Origin: Clostridia bacterium
GTDB lineage: Bacteria > Bacillota > Clostridia > Oscillospirales > Acutalibacteraceae
Length of the DNA stretch: 33,265 bases
Assembly: GCA_017513525.1 (NCBI GenBank)
Contig: JAFXFC010000007.1
Coordinates: forward strand, 1 to 33,265
Direction: 5' to 3'
Below are positions 1 to 8,498 of the stretch, piece after piece. The notes below the pieces were generated by a model, which was not told the DNA's origin, did not search any database, and saw nothing but the letters and a program-made list of their open reading frames with translations. Position 1 is the first letter of the stretch. Each line of letters begins with the position of its first letter. The position numbers were made by a program, and so were the translations under genes.

Positions 1-92
1 AAAAAATGGCAATGTGGAAGTTCAAGGACGAGAATTTCCTTGATTTTCAAGACTTTTTGGCCACATTTTTCAATTTCTTCAACTTCCCAGAT

Positions 93-131
93 AAAAAACC
101 GTGTCTCGCTTGATCGCGAAACACGGTTTTT
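93..131 (-). terminator. Intrinsic terminator of the GPH transporter gene
   Basis: An 11-bp outer stem (94-104 with 121-131) encloses an inner TCGC/GCGA stem. On the minus strand the U run follows at 98-93. It lies about 50 bases past the transporter stop codon. No gene is visible in 1-92, which holds only imperfect short inverted repeats. Confidence 0.8.
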
Positions 132-142
132 CGACAGTCTGA

Positions 143-162
143 GACTGTGTTTTCACACAGTC
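143..162. repeat. Small hairpin GACTGTGT/ACACAGTC
   Basis: A perfect 8-bp inverted repeat with a 4-base loop lies between the transporter stop codon and its main terminator. It has no U run of its own. It may be an accessory structure in the 3' UTR. Confidence 0.4.
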
Positions 163-177
163 CTTTGAATGGTAATA

Positions 178-1761
178 TTATTTTTGTAACTTACTTGCCT
201 TCAGTCTTTCTTCAAGCTCTGCTATGGCATCTGCATCACCGTCAGATGCGGCAAGGGATGCAGCCTTTCTTCTTTCAAGAAGCTCTGCATACATCATTTC
301 CTTCTTCTTACCGTTAAGGTCGTAGAAGAGCATGGGGATAACACCGAATGAACCTGTAAGCACGGGGATAATTGTAAACATTGCGAAAAGATAGAACTTA
401 ACGTAGTCAGGCTGTTCCTTACCTGATGTGTAAGCATCCTGGTCATAGTTAACAAGCTTTTTGAGTGCCGTTGTAACAACACCGCTTACAGACTGAGCTA
501 CTTTTGCTGCAAGTCCCTTTGCAACAGAGGTCATAGCCTCTGTTCTGTAACCGTTTTTCCATTCGCAGTAGTCCATGGATTCGTTGTAAAGCTCTGTACC
601 GATAACGGATTTCAGACCGTAGAAGAGAGTCCAGATAACTTCCCATGTTGCCATTGCAACAAGCATTGCCCACTTGTTTCTGTAAAGACCACCCTTGAAG
701 GTCTTGGGGTTGAAGCCGATACAGCCGAACAGGAAAACGAAAACATAAAGGATACTTCCGATTTCGTTGCTGACGATATAAAGGAAACGGGAAGAGAATC
801 TTCTTCTGAACCAGGGAACGAATGAGAATGAAATGGGAGAAAGAGGAGCTGCAGGGATACCTGCTACCATTGTCATTGAAGCAAAGTGCAGAACGTCTAT
901 GTAATAGTCTGACTTACTGCCCGAAATACCGAATCCGGCAAGGAAATCGGACAATGTCATAAGAAGCACGGGCTTGTTGTTTATAATTGACTTAACGGAA
1001 TCCTTGACACTGGGAGTCTGAACAGACTGCATAATTCTTTCCTTTGAGTTCATAAAGAACCAGAAGGACATACCTGAGGAAACTAAGGTAGTGAATGCAC
1101 CCATTCCGACGAAAGCCATAAGATACTGAGATTCTTTTCCGTTTTTGCCTGCCTTGAACACATTATTATCAATAAGGTCAAGAATAACTGTCATTATCTG
1201 TTCAGGGAGCTTTTCACCGAAAGTACCTGAGGCAAAGTTCGCAATTGTAATAAGCCTTGTTCGGTCAACAGGATGCGGCGTTATGGTCGCGAGCATTCCC
1301 GTTCTTGCAATACTCTGGAATGTACCTACACCTTCACGGAGAATTTCAAGCATAATATAGAAAATCAATTTCGGAACGGACATTGCAGTTGTGCCTGAAA
1401 AAAGTATAGGCATAAACCAGTAAAGAAGTGTTGCAATACATCCGGGAATAGCAAGACCCAAAAGATACGGTCTGAACTTACCCCAACGAGTTCTTGTCTT
1501 TTCTACTATTGCCGCCATAAAGATATCGTTTACGATATCCCAGATACTGTTAATTGTTTTCTGAATAGTCTGGTAACCCAGATCTATCTTTACAATGTTT
1601 GTAATAAATCTTGTGGTATAGGTGTTGATATTAAGGCTCTGCGCCGCGTCCCAGAGAACGAAACCTACGGTTTCCTTTGTGCCGACATAACGTCTGTTTT
1701 CATAGACATAATGCAGCTGTTCCTCGGAATACTGCGGTACAGTATTTTTTTCATCCGCCAC
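178..1761 (-). CDS. GPH-family (MFS_2) sugar:cation symporter
   Basis: A 527-residue polytopic membrane protein of the glycoside-pentoside-hexuronide:cation symporter family. It would import a glycoside or oligosaccharide across the cytoplasmic membrane, driven by Na+ or H+. The family signature is the cytoplasmic loop at about residues 74-100, where a DIVND segment leads into RTRWGKFRPYLL, matching the usual D-RTRxRWGkfRPy motif. About twelve hydrophobic segments follow. The start is GTG at 1761, placed six bases after a strong AGGAGGG ribosome binding site. The ATG that would follow lies in another frame. The C-terminus is a charged tail rich in Glu, Arg and Lys. No glycosidase gene is adjacent, so the substrate cannot be inferred from context. 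Length is slightly above the usual 450-500. Confidence 0.85.
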   Translation of the reverse strand: MADEKNTVPQYSEEQLHYVYENRRYVGTKETVGFVLWDAAQSLNINTYTTRFITNIVKIDLGYQTIQKTINSIWDIVNDIFMAAIVEKTRTRWGKFRPYLLGLAIPGCIATLLYWFMPILFSGTTAMSVPKLIFYIMLEILREGVGTFQSIARTGMLATITPHPVDRTRLITIANFASGTFGEKLPEQIMTVILDLIDNNVFKAGKNGKESQYLMAFVGMGAFTTLVSSGMSFWFFMNSKERIMQSVQTPSVKDSVKSIINNKPVLLMTLSDFLAGFGISGSKSDYYIDVLHFASMTMVAGIPAAPLSPISFSFVPWFRRRFSSRFLYIVSNEIGSILYVFVFLFGCIGFNPKTFKGGLYRNKWAMLVAMATWEVIWTLFYGLKSVIGTELYNESMDYCEWKNGYRTEAMTSVAKGLAAKVAQSVSGVVTTALKKLVNYDQDAYTSGKEQPDYVKFYLFAMFTIIPVLTGSFGVIPMLFYDLNGKKKEMMYAELLERRKAASLAASDGDADAIAELEERLKASKLQK

Positions 1762-1797
1762 CGCTATCCCTCCTGTCAGAGATTTTATGTATATAAT

Positions 1798-1826
1798 ATA
1801 ATAACATACTGCTAATGCCTTTGCAA
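1798..1826 (-). promoter_or_regulatory. Sigma-A-type promoter for the GPH symporter
   Basis: On the minus strand TTGCAA (1826-1821) and TATTAT (1803-1798) are separated by 17 bases. The start codon is 37 bases downstream of the -10. Overlapping AT-rich alternatives exist. Confidence 0.55.
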
Positions 1827-1913
1827 GAAGCAGAAAATCAAAACACTATTTTGGTGAGAAATAGACAAATATCCAACTTGTTTTTTGTCGAACAAAAACA
1901 AAGAAAAAAAGTA

Positions 1914-1942
1914 TTGACAAACGGATATCACTCTGTTATAAT
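1914..1942 (+). promoter_or_regulatory. Strong promoter of infC-rpmI-rplT
   Basis: Consensus TTGACA (1914-1919) and TATAAT (1937-1942) are separated by exactly 17 bases. Transcription would start near 1949, giving a leader of about 160 nt before infC. Confidence 0.9.
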
Positions 1943-2047
1943 ACACGGGTAAATAAAGCAGACCGTATCCCGTTCTCACCCTGCGAATTTTGTTTTTCAG
2001 GGTAAATAATTAAAGTTTTAAGAGTGTACTCTTATTCTGTAGTTATG

Positions 2048-2090
2048 TGCGGGCAAATTCGGTTGTCCGCATTTATTTTTGTATTTTATT
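2048..2090 (+). promoter_or_regulatory. Leader attenuator of the infC operon (L20-leader type)
   Basis: A 9-bp stem (2048-2056 with 2063-2071, one G-U pair) with a 6-base loop is followed directly by a T-rich tract. This is an intrinsic terminator inside the leader, just before the infC ribosome binding site. In Bacillus the same operon is autoregulated by ribosomal protein L20 through premature termination in the leader. The position here fits that model, but L20 binding is inferred. Confidence 0.75.
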
Positions 2091-2106
2091 TTGGAGGTGC
2101 TTATTT

Positions 2107-2625
2107 ATAGCTACTAAGGAACTTCAAATCAATGAGGAAATAAGAGACAAAGAGGTCAGAGTCATTACCGATGACGGTGAACAGCTGGGCATTATGTCCG
2201 CTTCAGATGCTCTCAAGGCAGCAGCATACAGAAGTCTTGACCTTGTTAAGATCGCTCCTCAGGCAGTACCCCCCGTATGTAAAATAATGGACTACGGCAA
2301 GTACAGATTTGACCAGCAGAAACGTGAAAAAGAGGCAAAGAAGAACCAGAAGGTCATTGAGATCAAGGAAATTCAGCTTACTCTTAACATTGACACTCAC
2401 GATATCGAAACTAAGGTAAACCATGCTATCCGTTTCCTCAAGGCAGGAAATAAAGTCAAGGTATCTATCCGATTCAGAGGCAGAGAAATGGTGCATCCCG
2501 AAAGAGGACTTGAAATCATGCAGTCCTTTGCAGATGCCTGTTCAGAATACGGCAATGTGGAAAAAGCCGCAAAGCTCGAAAATCGAACAATGCTTATGTT
2601 CCTTGCTGCTAAATCAGCAAAATAA
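2107..2625 (+). CDS. infC: Translation initiation factor IF-3
   Basis: IF-3 binds the 30S subunit, prevents premature 50S joining and proofreads start codons. The 172-residue product has the usual length. An N-terminal domain (about residues 1-70, with [17 protein letters not shown]) is joined by a lysine-rich linker to the C-terminal domain (about 80-172, with [12 protein letters not shown] and [12 protein letters not shown]). The start is chosen at ATA 2107. It sits 8 bases after a perfect GGAGGT (2093-2098) and exactly where the conserved protein begins, and no ATG, GTG or TTG lies in frame nearby. The in-frame GTG at 2047 overlaps the terminator hairpin and is not credible. Rare AUU-type starts on infC are known to let IF-3 limit its own synthesis. 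First gene of infC-rpmI-rplT. Confidence 0.93.
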   Translation: MATKELQINEEIRDKEVRVITDDGEQLGIMSASDALKAAAYRSLDLVKIAPQAVPPVCKIMDYGKYRFDQQKREKEAKKNQKVIEIKEIQLTLNIDTHDIETKVNHAIRFLKAGNKVKVSIRFRGREMVHPERGLEIMQSFADACSEYGNVEKAAKLENRTMLMFLAAKSAK

Positions 2626-2663
2626 TCAAGGCTTCCATAAAAAATTATCAGGAGGAAAAAACA

Positions 2664-2861
2664 ATGCCTAAAATCAAAACAAACTCCGGCGCAAAAAAGC
2701 GTTTTAAGCTTTCCAAGAACGGCAAGCCCATCCGTGGCCATGCTTACAAGTCACACATCCTTAACAAGAAATCAACAAAGAGAAAGAGAAATCTTCGCAA
2801 GACTGCTGTTGCTGACAAGACCAATGTTAAGCAGATCAAGCGTCTTATTCCTTACAAATAA
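2664..2861 (+). CDS. rpmI: 50S ribosomal protein L35
   Basis: A 65-residue, highly basic protein of the large ribosomal subunit. It starts [14 protein letters not shown] and contains the family's central lysine/arginine-rich stretch. A strong AGGAGG lies 7 bases upstream of ATG. It sits 38 bases after infC and 28 before rplT, in the conserved infC-rpmI-rplT order, and is controlled by the same promoter and leader. Confidence 0.97.
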   Translation: MPKIKTNSGAKKRFKLSKNGKPIRGHAYKSHILNKKSTKRKRNLRKTAVADKTNVKQIKRLIPYK

Positions 2862-2889
2862 GAAGAAGATTTAACGGAGGTAACTAAGA

Positions 2890-3246
2890 ATGGCACGTAT
2901 TAAAGGCGCATTAATGACTCGTAAGAGAAGAAATAAGGTTCTCAAGCTCGCTAAGGGCTACTATGGCTCCAAGAGCAAGCTCTTCAAGACTGCTAAGCAG
3001 GCTGTTATGAAGAGCGGCAACTATGCTTACATCGGCAGAAAGCAGAAGAAGAGAGATTTCAGAAGACTCTGGATCGCAAGAATTTCTGCAGGCTGCAAGG
3101 CTAACGGCATGAACTATTCAACATTCATGAACGGACTCAAGAAGGCAGGCGTCACACTCAACAGAAAGATGCTCTCCGAGATCGCTATTGCTGATCCCGC
3201 TGCTTTCACAGCTCTTACAGAACAGGCTAAGGCTGCTCTTAAATAA
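2890..3246 (+). CDS. rplT: 50S ribosomal protein L20
   Basis: A 118-residue 23S rRNA-binding protein needed early in 50S assembly. In Gram-positive bacteria it also represses this operon. The start [16 protein letters not shown], the RRLWIARI motif near residues 55-65 and the length are typical. GGAGG lies 8 bases before ATG. It is the last gene of the operon, followed by an intrinsic terminator. Confidence 0.97.
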   Translation: MARIKGALMTRKRRNKVLKLAKGYYGSKSKLFKTAKQAVMKSGNYAYIGRKQKKRDFRRLWIARISAGCKANGMNYSTFMNGLKKAGVTLNRKMLSEIAIADPAAFTALTEQAKAALK

Positions 3247-3260
3247 GAAAACAAAATAGG

Positions 3261-3296
3261 GCATAATACTCTTACGGGTATTATGCTTTTATTTTA
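3261..3296 (+). terminator. Terminator of infC-rpmI-rplT
   Basis: A perfect 9-bp stem (3261-3269 with 3278-3286) is followed by TTTTATTTTA. It lies 15 bases after the rplT stop codon. Confidence 0.85.
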
Positions 3297-3306
3297 TTTA
3301 AATATA

Positions 3307-3335
3307 TTGACAAAATCTTAAAAAATGAATATAAT
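3307..3335 (+). promoter_or_regulatory. Promoter of the asnS-asnA T-box transcript
   Basis: Consensus TTGACA (3307-3312) and TATAAT (3330-3335) with a 17-base spacer lie immediately upstream of the T-box leader. Confidence 0.9.
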
Positions 3336-3341
3336 GCCATG

Positions 3342-3600
3342 TATAAAGGCAAAGATGAAGAGAAGTAACCGAAAAAATGCGGTCAAAGAGAGTGTGCGGC
3401 GGTGGAAAGCACATACATGGCAGTTCGGCGAATAACACTTCGGAGCCGCTTGCCCGAAAAGACACTTAGTAGGGCTGCCGTGTTCGCACGTTACAGCGAA
3501 ATGCTTTAGATAACGAAGCGTAAGGGGCCGAAAGGCAAGATAGGTGGTACCGCGGGTTACAGTTGCTCGTCCTATAAGGACGGTCAACTGTTATTTTTTT
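3342..3600 (+). promoter_or_regulatory. T-box riboswitch, asparagine specifier AAC
   Basis: The leader contains the T-box core TGGTACCGCG (3545-3554), which binds the NCCA end of uncharged tRNA. It ends in a terminator stem (3559-3572 with 3578-3591) and a U run. In Stem I, GAAGT (3362-3366) pairs with ACTTC (3437-3441). The triplet directly 5' of the latter strand is AAC (3434-3436), an Asn codon in the expected specifier position. This agrees with asnS and asnA downstream. Uncharged tRNA-Asn would stabilise the antiterminator and allow transcription of both genes. Confidence 0.92.
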
Positions 3601-3619
3601 ATATTGAAAGGAAATTCTT

Positions 3620-4996
3620 ATGAAACACATTGACATCAAAGAAATTTTCACAAATGCTGAATTTATCGGCAAGGAAGCCACGGTTTGCGGCTGGGTAAGA
3701 ACAGCAAGAGATTCCAAAAATGTCGGCTTTTTAGCACTTAATGACGGTACTACTCTGAATCACCTACAGATTGTTATTGATAAAATGAGCGGTATTGAAG
3801 TAGACGTTGAAGCTACAAAGCTTGGCGCATCCGTTAAGGTTATCGGCACTGTTGTTAAAAATGAGAACAACGGCACCGTTGAAATAAACGCTAAAGAAAT
3901 CGTTCTTCTCGGCAAATGCCCCCCCGATTATCCTCTTCAGAAGAAATTCCAGAAGCTTGAAACCTTAAGGGAAAATCCCCATATCCGTGTCAGAACAAAC
4001 ACATTCAATGCTGTTTTCAGAGTCCGCTCCGTAATGGCGGCAGCTATTCACAGATATTTCCAGGACAGAGGTTATGTTTATGTTCACACTCCCCTTATCA
4101 CAGGCAGTGACTGTGAGGGCGCAGGTGAAATGTTCAAGGTAACTACCATAGGCTACTCCGAGGACTATAAGAATGCAGAAGAATACTATGCAGATGACTT
4201 CTTCGGTAAAAAGGCAGGACTCAGTGTTTCAGGTCAGCTTGAGGGTGAAGTAGCTGCTATGGCTATGGGTAAGATCTACACCTTCGGTCCCTCTTTCAGA
4301 GCTGAAAAGAGTAACACTCTTCGCCATGTTGCAGAGTTCTGGCATGTTGAGCCCGAAATCGCATTCGCAGAGCTTCCCGACCTTATTGAAATTGCAGAAG
4401 ATATGATAAAATACATCATCCGTGACTATATGGAAAAATGTCCCGATGAATTAAAGTTCTTTGAAGAACGCTTTGAAAAGGGACTTACCGAAAAGCTTCT
4501 CAATGTTGTAAACAATGATTTTGCTGTTGTTGACTACACAGATGCCATAGAAATTCTCAAAAAGGCTGATGTTGAGTTCGAGTTCCCCGTAGAATGGGGC
4601 TGTGATCTTCAGTCCGAACACGAAAGATATATTACTGAGCAGGTATATAACAAGCCTGTATTCCTCATAAACTATCCCAAGGAGATAAAATCCTTCTATA
4701 TGAAGCAGAATGCCGACGGCAAGACAGTTGCTGCAACTGACCTTCTTGTTCCCGGTATCGGTGAAATCATCGGCGGCAGCGAAAGAGAGGCTGACCTTGA
4801 TAAGCTCCTTTCTGCAATGAAAGCAAAGGGCATGGGCACAGAGGAATATTCCGACTATCTCGATCTCAGAAAATACGGCACGGTTCCTCACTCAGGCTTC
4901 GGTCTCGGCTTTGAAAGAGTTATCATGTACTGCACAGGCATGGCTAATATCAGAGATGTTATCTTCTATCCGAGAACAGTCGGAAATATCAGATAA
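3620..4996 (+). CDS. asnS: Asparaginyl-tRNA synthetase
   Basis: A 458-residue class IIb aminoacyl-tRNA synthetase that charges tRNA-Asn with asparagine in the cytoplasm. An N-terminal OB-fold anticodon-binding domain (about residues 15-100, starting VCGWVRTARDSKNVGF) is followed by the catalytic domain. Motif 2 is FRAEKSNTLRH (226-236) followed by EFWHVEPE, the AsnRS-type form. Motif 3 is GFGLGFER (about 426-433). A purine-rich AAAGGA site precedes ATG. asnA follows after 10 bases. Both genes lie behind the asparagine T-box, so expression should rise when asparagine is short. Confidence 0.96.
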   Translation: MKHIDIKEIFTNAEFIGKEATVCGWVRTARDSKNVGFLALNDGTTLNHLQIVIDKMSGIEVDVEATKLGASVKVIGTVVKNENNGTVEINAKEIVLLGKCPPDYPLQKKFQKLETLRENPHIRVRTNTFNAVFRVRSVMAAAIHRYFQDRGYVYVHTPLITGSDCEGAGEMFKVTTIGYSEDYKNAEEYYADDFFGKKAGLSVSGQLEGEVAAMAMGKIYTFGPSFRAEKSNTLRHVAEFWHVEPEIAFAELPDLIEIAEDMIKYIIRDYMEKCPDELKFFEERFEKGLTEKLLNVVNNDFAVVDYTDAIEILKKADVEFEFPVEWGCDLQSEHERYITEQVYNKPVFLINYPKEIKSFYMKQNADGKTVAATDLLVPGIGEIIGGSEREADLDKLLSAMKAKGMGTEEYSDYLDLRKYGTVPHSGFGLGFERVIMYCTGMANIRDVIFYPRTVGNIR

Positions 4997-5006
4997 GGTG
5001 ATATAA

Positions 5007-6017
5007 ATGGCTAAAAACTTAGTTTTCCCCAAGGGTTATTCCTCTTCACTTACGCAAAAAGAAACCCAGAGGGCAATTAAAATAATAAAAGATACCTTTC
5101 AGGTGAAGCTCGCAAGCGCATTAAACCTCGACAGAGTAACAGCTCCTCTTATGGTAACAAAGGCATCGGGCATTAACGACGACTTAAGCGGTGTTGAGAG
5201 AAAAGTTCATTTTACCATGAAAGAAATAGACGGCACGGCAGAAGTAGTTCAGTCCCTTGCAAAATGGAAGAGAATGGCACTTCACCGCTACGGCTACACC
5301 GAGGGTGAGGGCATTTATACAGACATGAATGCCATCCGCCGTGATGATGACTGCGACAATCTTCATTCCCTTTTCGTTGACCAGTGGGACTGGGAAAAGG
5401 TAATTACCCGTGAGCAAAGAACGGTTGAATATTTACAGGCTACAGTCAGTGCCATTATAAAGGCACTCGCTGAAACAAATGCAGTTTTACAGGAAAAGTA
5501 TCCGGTTCTTAATACTGTTATCAATGAAAATGTTTTCTTTATATCTTCTCAGGAGCTTGAGGATATGTATCCCGACAAATCAGGCAAAGAGAGAGAAAAC
5601 CTCATAACGAAGGAACACGGCACCGTATTTATTATGGGAATAGGTGCAAGACTTAAAAGCGGACACCGCCACGACGGCAGAGCACCCGACTATGATGACT
5701 GGAGCCTTAACGGTGACATATTGGTGTGGGACGAAACACTCTCCTGTGCTCTTGAAATTTCATCAATGGGCATAAGAGTGGATAGTTTCGCACTTCAAAA
5801 GCAGCTCGAAATCGCAGGTGCAACAGAAAGAAGCGCCTTCCCCTATCATCAGGGTGTACTTACTGATACACTCCCCCTTACTATCGGCGGAGGACTCGGA
5901 CAGTCAAGAATATGTATGCTTCTCTTGGGTAAAGCCCATGTAGGTGAAGTACAAGTATCTATCTGGCCAGAGGATATGAGAGAAAAATGTGCCGAAAACG
6001 GCATAATACTTCTGTAA
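5007..6017 (+). CDS. asnA: Aspartate--ammonia ligase (asparagine synthetase A)
   Basis: A 336-residue enzyme that makes asparagine from aspartate, ammonia and ATP through an aspartyl-adenylate. It is a structural relative of class II tRNA synthetases. Recognisable family segments are LNLDRVTAPLMV near residue 40, HSLFVDQWDWEKVI near 115-128, and GGGLGQSRICMLLLGKAH near the C-terminus, which is the motif-3-like region. The length matches the E. coli enzyme (330). The gene lies 10 bases after asnS with AAGGTG as its ribosome binding site, and shares the T-box. Synthesis and charging of asparagine are thus co-regulated. Confidence 0.95.
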   Translation: MAKNLVFPKGYSSSLTQKETQRAIKIIKDTFQVKLASALNLDRVTAPLMVTKASGINDDLSGVERKVHFTMKEIDGTAEVVQSLAKWKRMALHRYGYTEGEGIYTDMNAIRRDDDCDNLHSLFVDQWDWEKVITREQRTVEYLQATVSAIIKALAETNAVLQEKYPVLNTVINENVFFISSQELEDMYPDKSGKERENLITKEHGTVFIMGIGARLKSGHRHDGRAPDYDDWSLNGDILVWDETLSCALEISSMGIRVDSFALQKQLEIAGATERSAFPYHQGVLTDTLPLTIGGGLGQSRICMLLLGKAHVGEVQVSIWPEDMREKCAENGIILL

Positions 6018-6019
6018 CA

Positions 6020-6051
6020 AAAAATCTCCCGTGTAATTCGGGAGATTTTTC
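6020..6051 (+). terminator. Terminator of asnS-asnA
   Basis: A stem of about 11 bp (6020-6030 with 6040-6050) with a 9-base loop and T run begins 3 bases after the asnA stop codon. The flanking A run may let it also serve the converging metH transcript. Confidence 0.85.
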
Positions 6052-6078
6052 TATACTCATTATAAATCTTTAAATAGA

Positions 6079-8493
6079 CTAAATATAAAAGCTATTATCC
6101 CTCGGAACACTTTCTGCATAGCGGACAGTTTCCATTGCATCCTTTGCATATTTATCTGCACCGATCTTATCGGCGTATTCCTGCGTGAGAACTGCACCGC
6201 CTACAACTGTTTTACACCAGGGAGCATGTTCTTTCAGCAGTTTTATAGTTTCACTCATAGCAGGAACGGTAGTTGTCATAAGAGCACTCAATCCCACAAT
6301 GGGTGCATGCAGTTCAACGACTTTCTCTACAATTTTTTCGGGCGGTACATCTTTGCCGAGATCCACTACAGTAAATCCGTAATTTTCAAGTAAAAGCTTT
6401 ACTATGTTTTTGCCGATATCGTGAATATCGCCGTGAACGGTAGCTATTACAAAAATGCCTTTATCGGCGGTTTTTTCACCGTCTGCCATAAAGGCTTTTA
6501 TCACTTCAAAAGCACTTTTGGCGGCTTCGGCACTGGTAAGAAGCTGAGGCAGATATACCGTTTTGTTTTCAAAGCCTTTGCCCACAATATTGAGTGCGGG
6601 GATGATTTCATTATTAACAATATTAAGAGACGCTTCATTTTTAAGAAGCTCTTTTGTAAGCTGGGCTGCTTTATCCTTAAAGCCCTTTATGATTGCGCGC
6701 TGCAGCTCAGAAGAGAATTCTTCGGCAGTCTTTTTTGGTTCATTTGTTGCTGTCACCACGGCAGCCGTAAACGAGTCTGATGCACTGATGTATTCAGCAC
6801 AGTTTTCATCAAGACCTTTGAGCGCCTTGTAGGTGTAATAGACTTTCATCATATCCGCAGAATATGGATTCATAATTGCGGCGGATAGTCCGTTTTCAAG
6901 GGCAATGGCGAAAAATGTGCCGTTTACAGCATCACGGTTCGGAAGTCCGAAGGAAACATTTGAAACACCGAGAGTGGTATGGCAGCCAAGTTTATTTTTA
7001 ATGGTTTTAAGTGCTTTAACAGTTGCAACAGCCGCATTGTTATCTGCACTTATGGTCATAGCCAGAGTATCGAAAATAATATCCTTTTTATCAATACCGT
7101 ACTTTTCGGCTGTAGTCAGTATCTTTTCGGCTATTTTCACTCTGCCCTCAGCGGTTTCGGGAATACCGTTTTCATCTAAAGTAAGTGCTACCACCAGACC
7201 GCCGTATTTTTTTACAAGCGGAAAAACAGCTTCCATACTCTCCTCTTTTCCGTTTACGGAATTGATCATCGCCTTACCGTTATAACGGCGAAGAGCACAC
7301 TCCATAGCGGCAATATCAGAAGTATCTATCTGTAAGGGTAAGTCTATAATAGCCTGTAATTCACAAACGGCGTTTGTGAGCATCTGCACTTCGTCAATAT
7401 CAGGCAGTCCTACATTGACATCAAGGATATGCACTCCCTTTTCCTGCTGATTTACACCCTCAGAAAGAATATAGTCCATATCATTTTCAATAAGTGCCTG
7501 CTTAAAACGCTTTTTACCTGTGGGATTGATACGCTCACCGATAAGAACAGGCTTTTCGCCGAATTCTACAACATGTGTATAAGAAGATACCACTGTTAAT
7601 TTTTTGCTTTCAGTCTTTATCGGTGAGAATTCACAAGTTTTATCATGTAAAGTCTTAATGTATTCTGGTGTAGTTCCGCAACATCCGCCTACAACTCGGA
7701 CACCTTTTTTCATAAGAGCAGAAACTTCATCTGAAAATTCCTCTGACTTTACATCAAAAACGGTTTTTCCGTTTATTGATTTCGGAAGTCCCGCATTGGG
7801 CTTCAAAATCACGGGAACAGATGCGTATTTAAGTAACTCCTCTATAACTCCATGTAACTGATAAGGTCCGAGAGAACAGTTCGCACCCAAAGCATCCGCG
7901 CCCATACCCTCAAGTAATGCTACCATTGCGGCAGGAGTTGCGCCTGTCATCAGTTTTCCGTCTTCAGAATATGCGTTGGAAACAATAACAGGCAAGTCGC
8001 TGTTTTCCTTTGCGGCAAGCAGAGCTGCTTTTGTTTCGTAGCTGTCATTCATGGTTTCAACTATGATAAGATCTGCACCGTATTTAACGCCCAATGTTAC
8101 AGTTTTCGCAAAAACAGTAACGGCATCTTCAAAATCAAGATCGCCGAGAGGCTTCAGAAGTTTTCCGGAGGGACCTATATCAAGGGCAATAAATTTTTCT
8201 TTTTCTGAAACCGACAGCTCTCGGGCGGCTTTTGCATTATTGATCGCCGCTTTAATTATTTCTTCAAGCTCGTCATCACTGAATTTAAGTGCATTTGCGC
8301 CAAAGGTATTGGTGCAGACAACATTACTGCCTGCATCAAAATATTCTTTATGTATTTTCGTGATAACATCGGGGTGGGATATGTTCCACTTTTCGGGATG
8401 TTCACCGGGAAGCAGTCCCTGTTCCTGCAACAGCGTTCCCATTCCGCCGTCAAGATAAACGATATTATTTTTTAAATATTCTTTAAATGTCAT
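6079..8493 (-). CDS. metH: Cobalamin-dependent methionine synthase (short form, no activation domain)
   Basis: Transfers a methyl group from 5-methyltetrahydrofolate via cobalamin to homocysteine. The 804-residue product has a homocysteine domain (about 1-290) with zinc-ligand motifs GANCSLGP and GGCCGTTP. A pterin-binding domain follows (about 315-570, from GERINPTGKKRF), then a B12 cap and B12-binding domain. The latter has the lower-ligand motif GDIHDIGKN near residue 695. The roughly 330-residue C-terminal S-adenosylmethionine activation domain of E. coli MetH is missing, as in many Clostridia, so reactivation would need a separate protein. ATG 8493 is preferred over ATG 8502, which overlaps the metF stop, because AGGG is only about 2 bases from the latter. 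Operon metF-metH. Confidence 0.93.
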   Translation of the reverse strand: MTFKEYLKNNIVYLDGGMGTLLQEQGLLPGEHPEKWNISHPDVITKIHKEYFDAGSNVVCTNTFGANALKFSDDELEEIIKAAINNAKAARELSVSEKEKFIALDIGPSGKLLKPLGDLDFEDAVTVFAKTVTLGVKYGADLIIVETMNDSYETKAALLAAKENSDLPVIVSNAYSEDGKLMTGATPAAMVALLEGMGADALGANCSLGPYQLHGVIEELLKYASVPVILKPNAGLPKSINGKTVFDVKSEEFSDEVSALMKKGVRVVGGCCGTTPEYIKTLHDKTCEFSPIKTESKKLTVVSSYTHVVEFGEKPVLIGERINPTGKKRFKQALIENDMDYILSEGVNQQEKGVHILDVNVGLPDIDEVQMLTNAVCELQAIIDLPLQIDTSDIAAMECALRRYNGKAMINSVNGKEESMEAVFPLVKKYGGLVVALTLDENGIPETAEGRVKIAEKILTTAEKYGIDKKDIIFDTLAMTISADNNAAVATVKALKTIKNKLGCHTTLGVSNVSFGLPNRDAVNGTFFAIALENGLSAAIMNPYSADMMKVYYTYKALKGLDENCAEYISASDSFTAAVVTATNEPKKTAEEFSSELQRAIIKGFKDKAAQLTKELLKNEASLNIVNNEIIPALNIVGKGFENKTVYLPQLLTSAEAAKSAFEVIKAFMADGEKTADKGIFVIATVHGDIHDIGKNIVKLLLENYGFTVVDLGKDVPPEKIVEKVVELHAPIVGLSALMTTTVPAMSETIKLLKEHAPWCKTVVGGAVLTQEYADKIGADKYAKDAMETVRYAESVPRDNSFYI

Positions 8494-8498
8494 AAAAA

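Noticed and set aside
2047..2106. Upstream extension of infC from GTG 2047
   Set aside because: It overlaps the leader terminator, has no ribosome binding site, and is not conserved IF-3 sequence.
8051..8458. 135-residue plus-strand frame inside metH
   Set aside because: It is a serine-rich antisense shadow of the conserved MetH N-terminal domain without a ribosome binding site.
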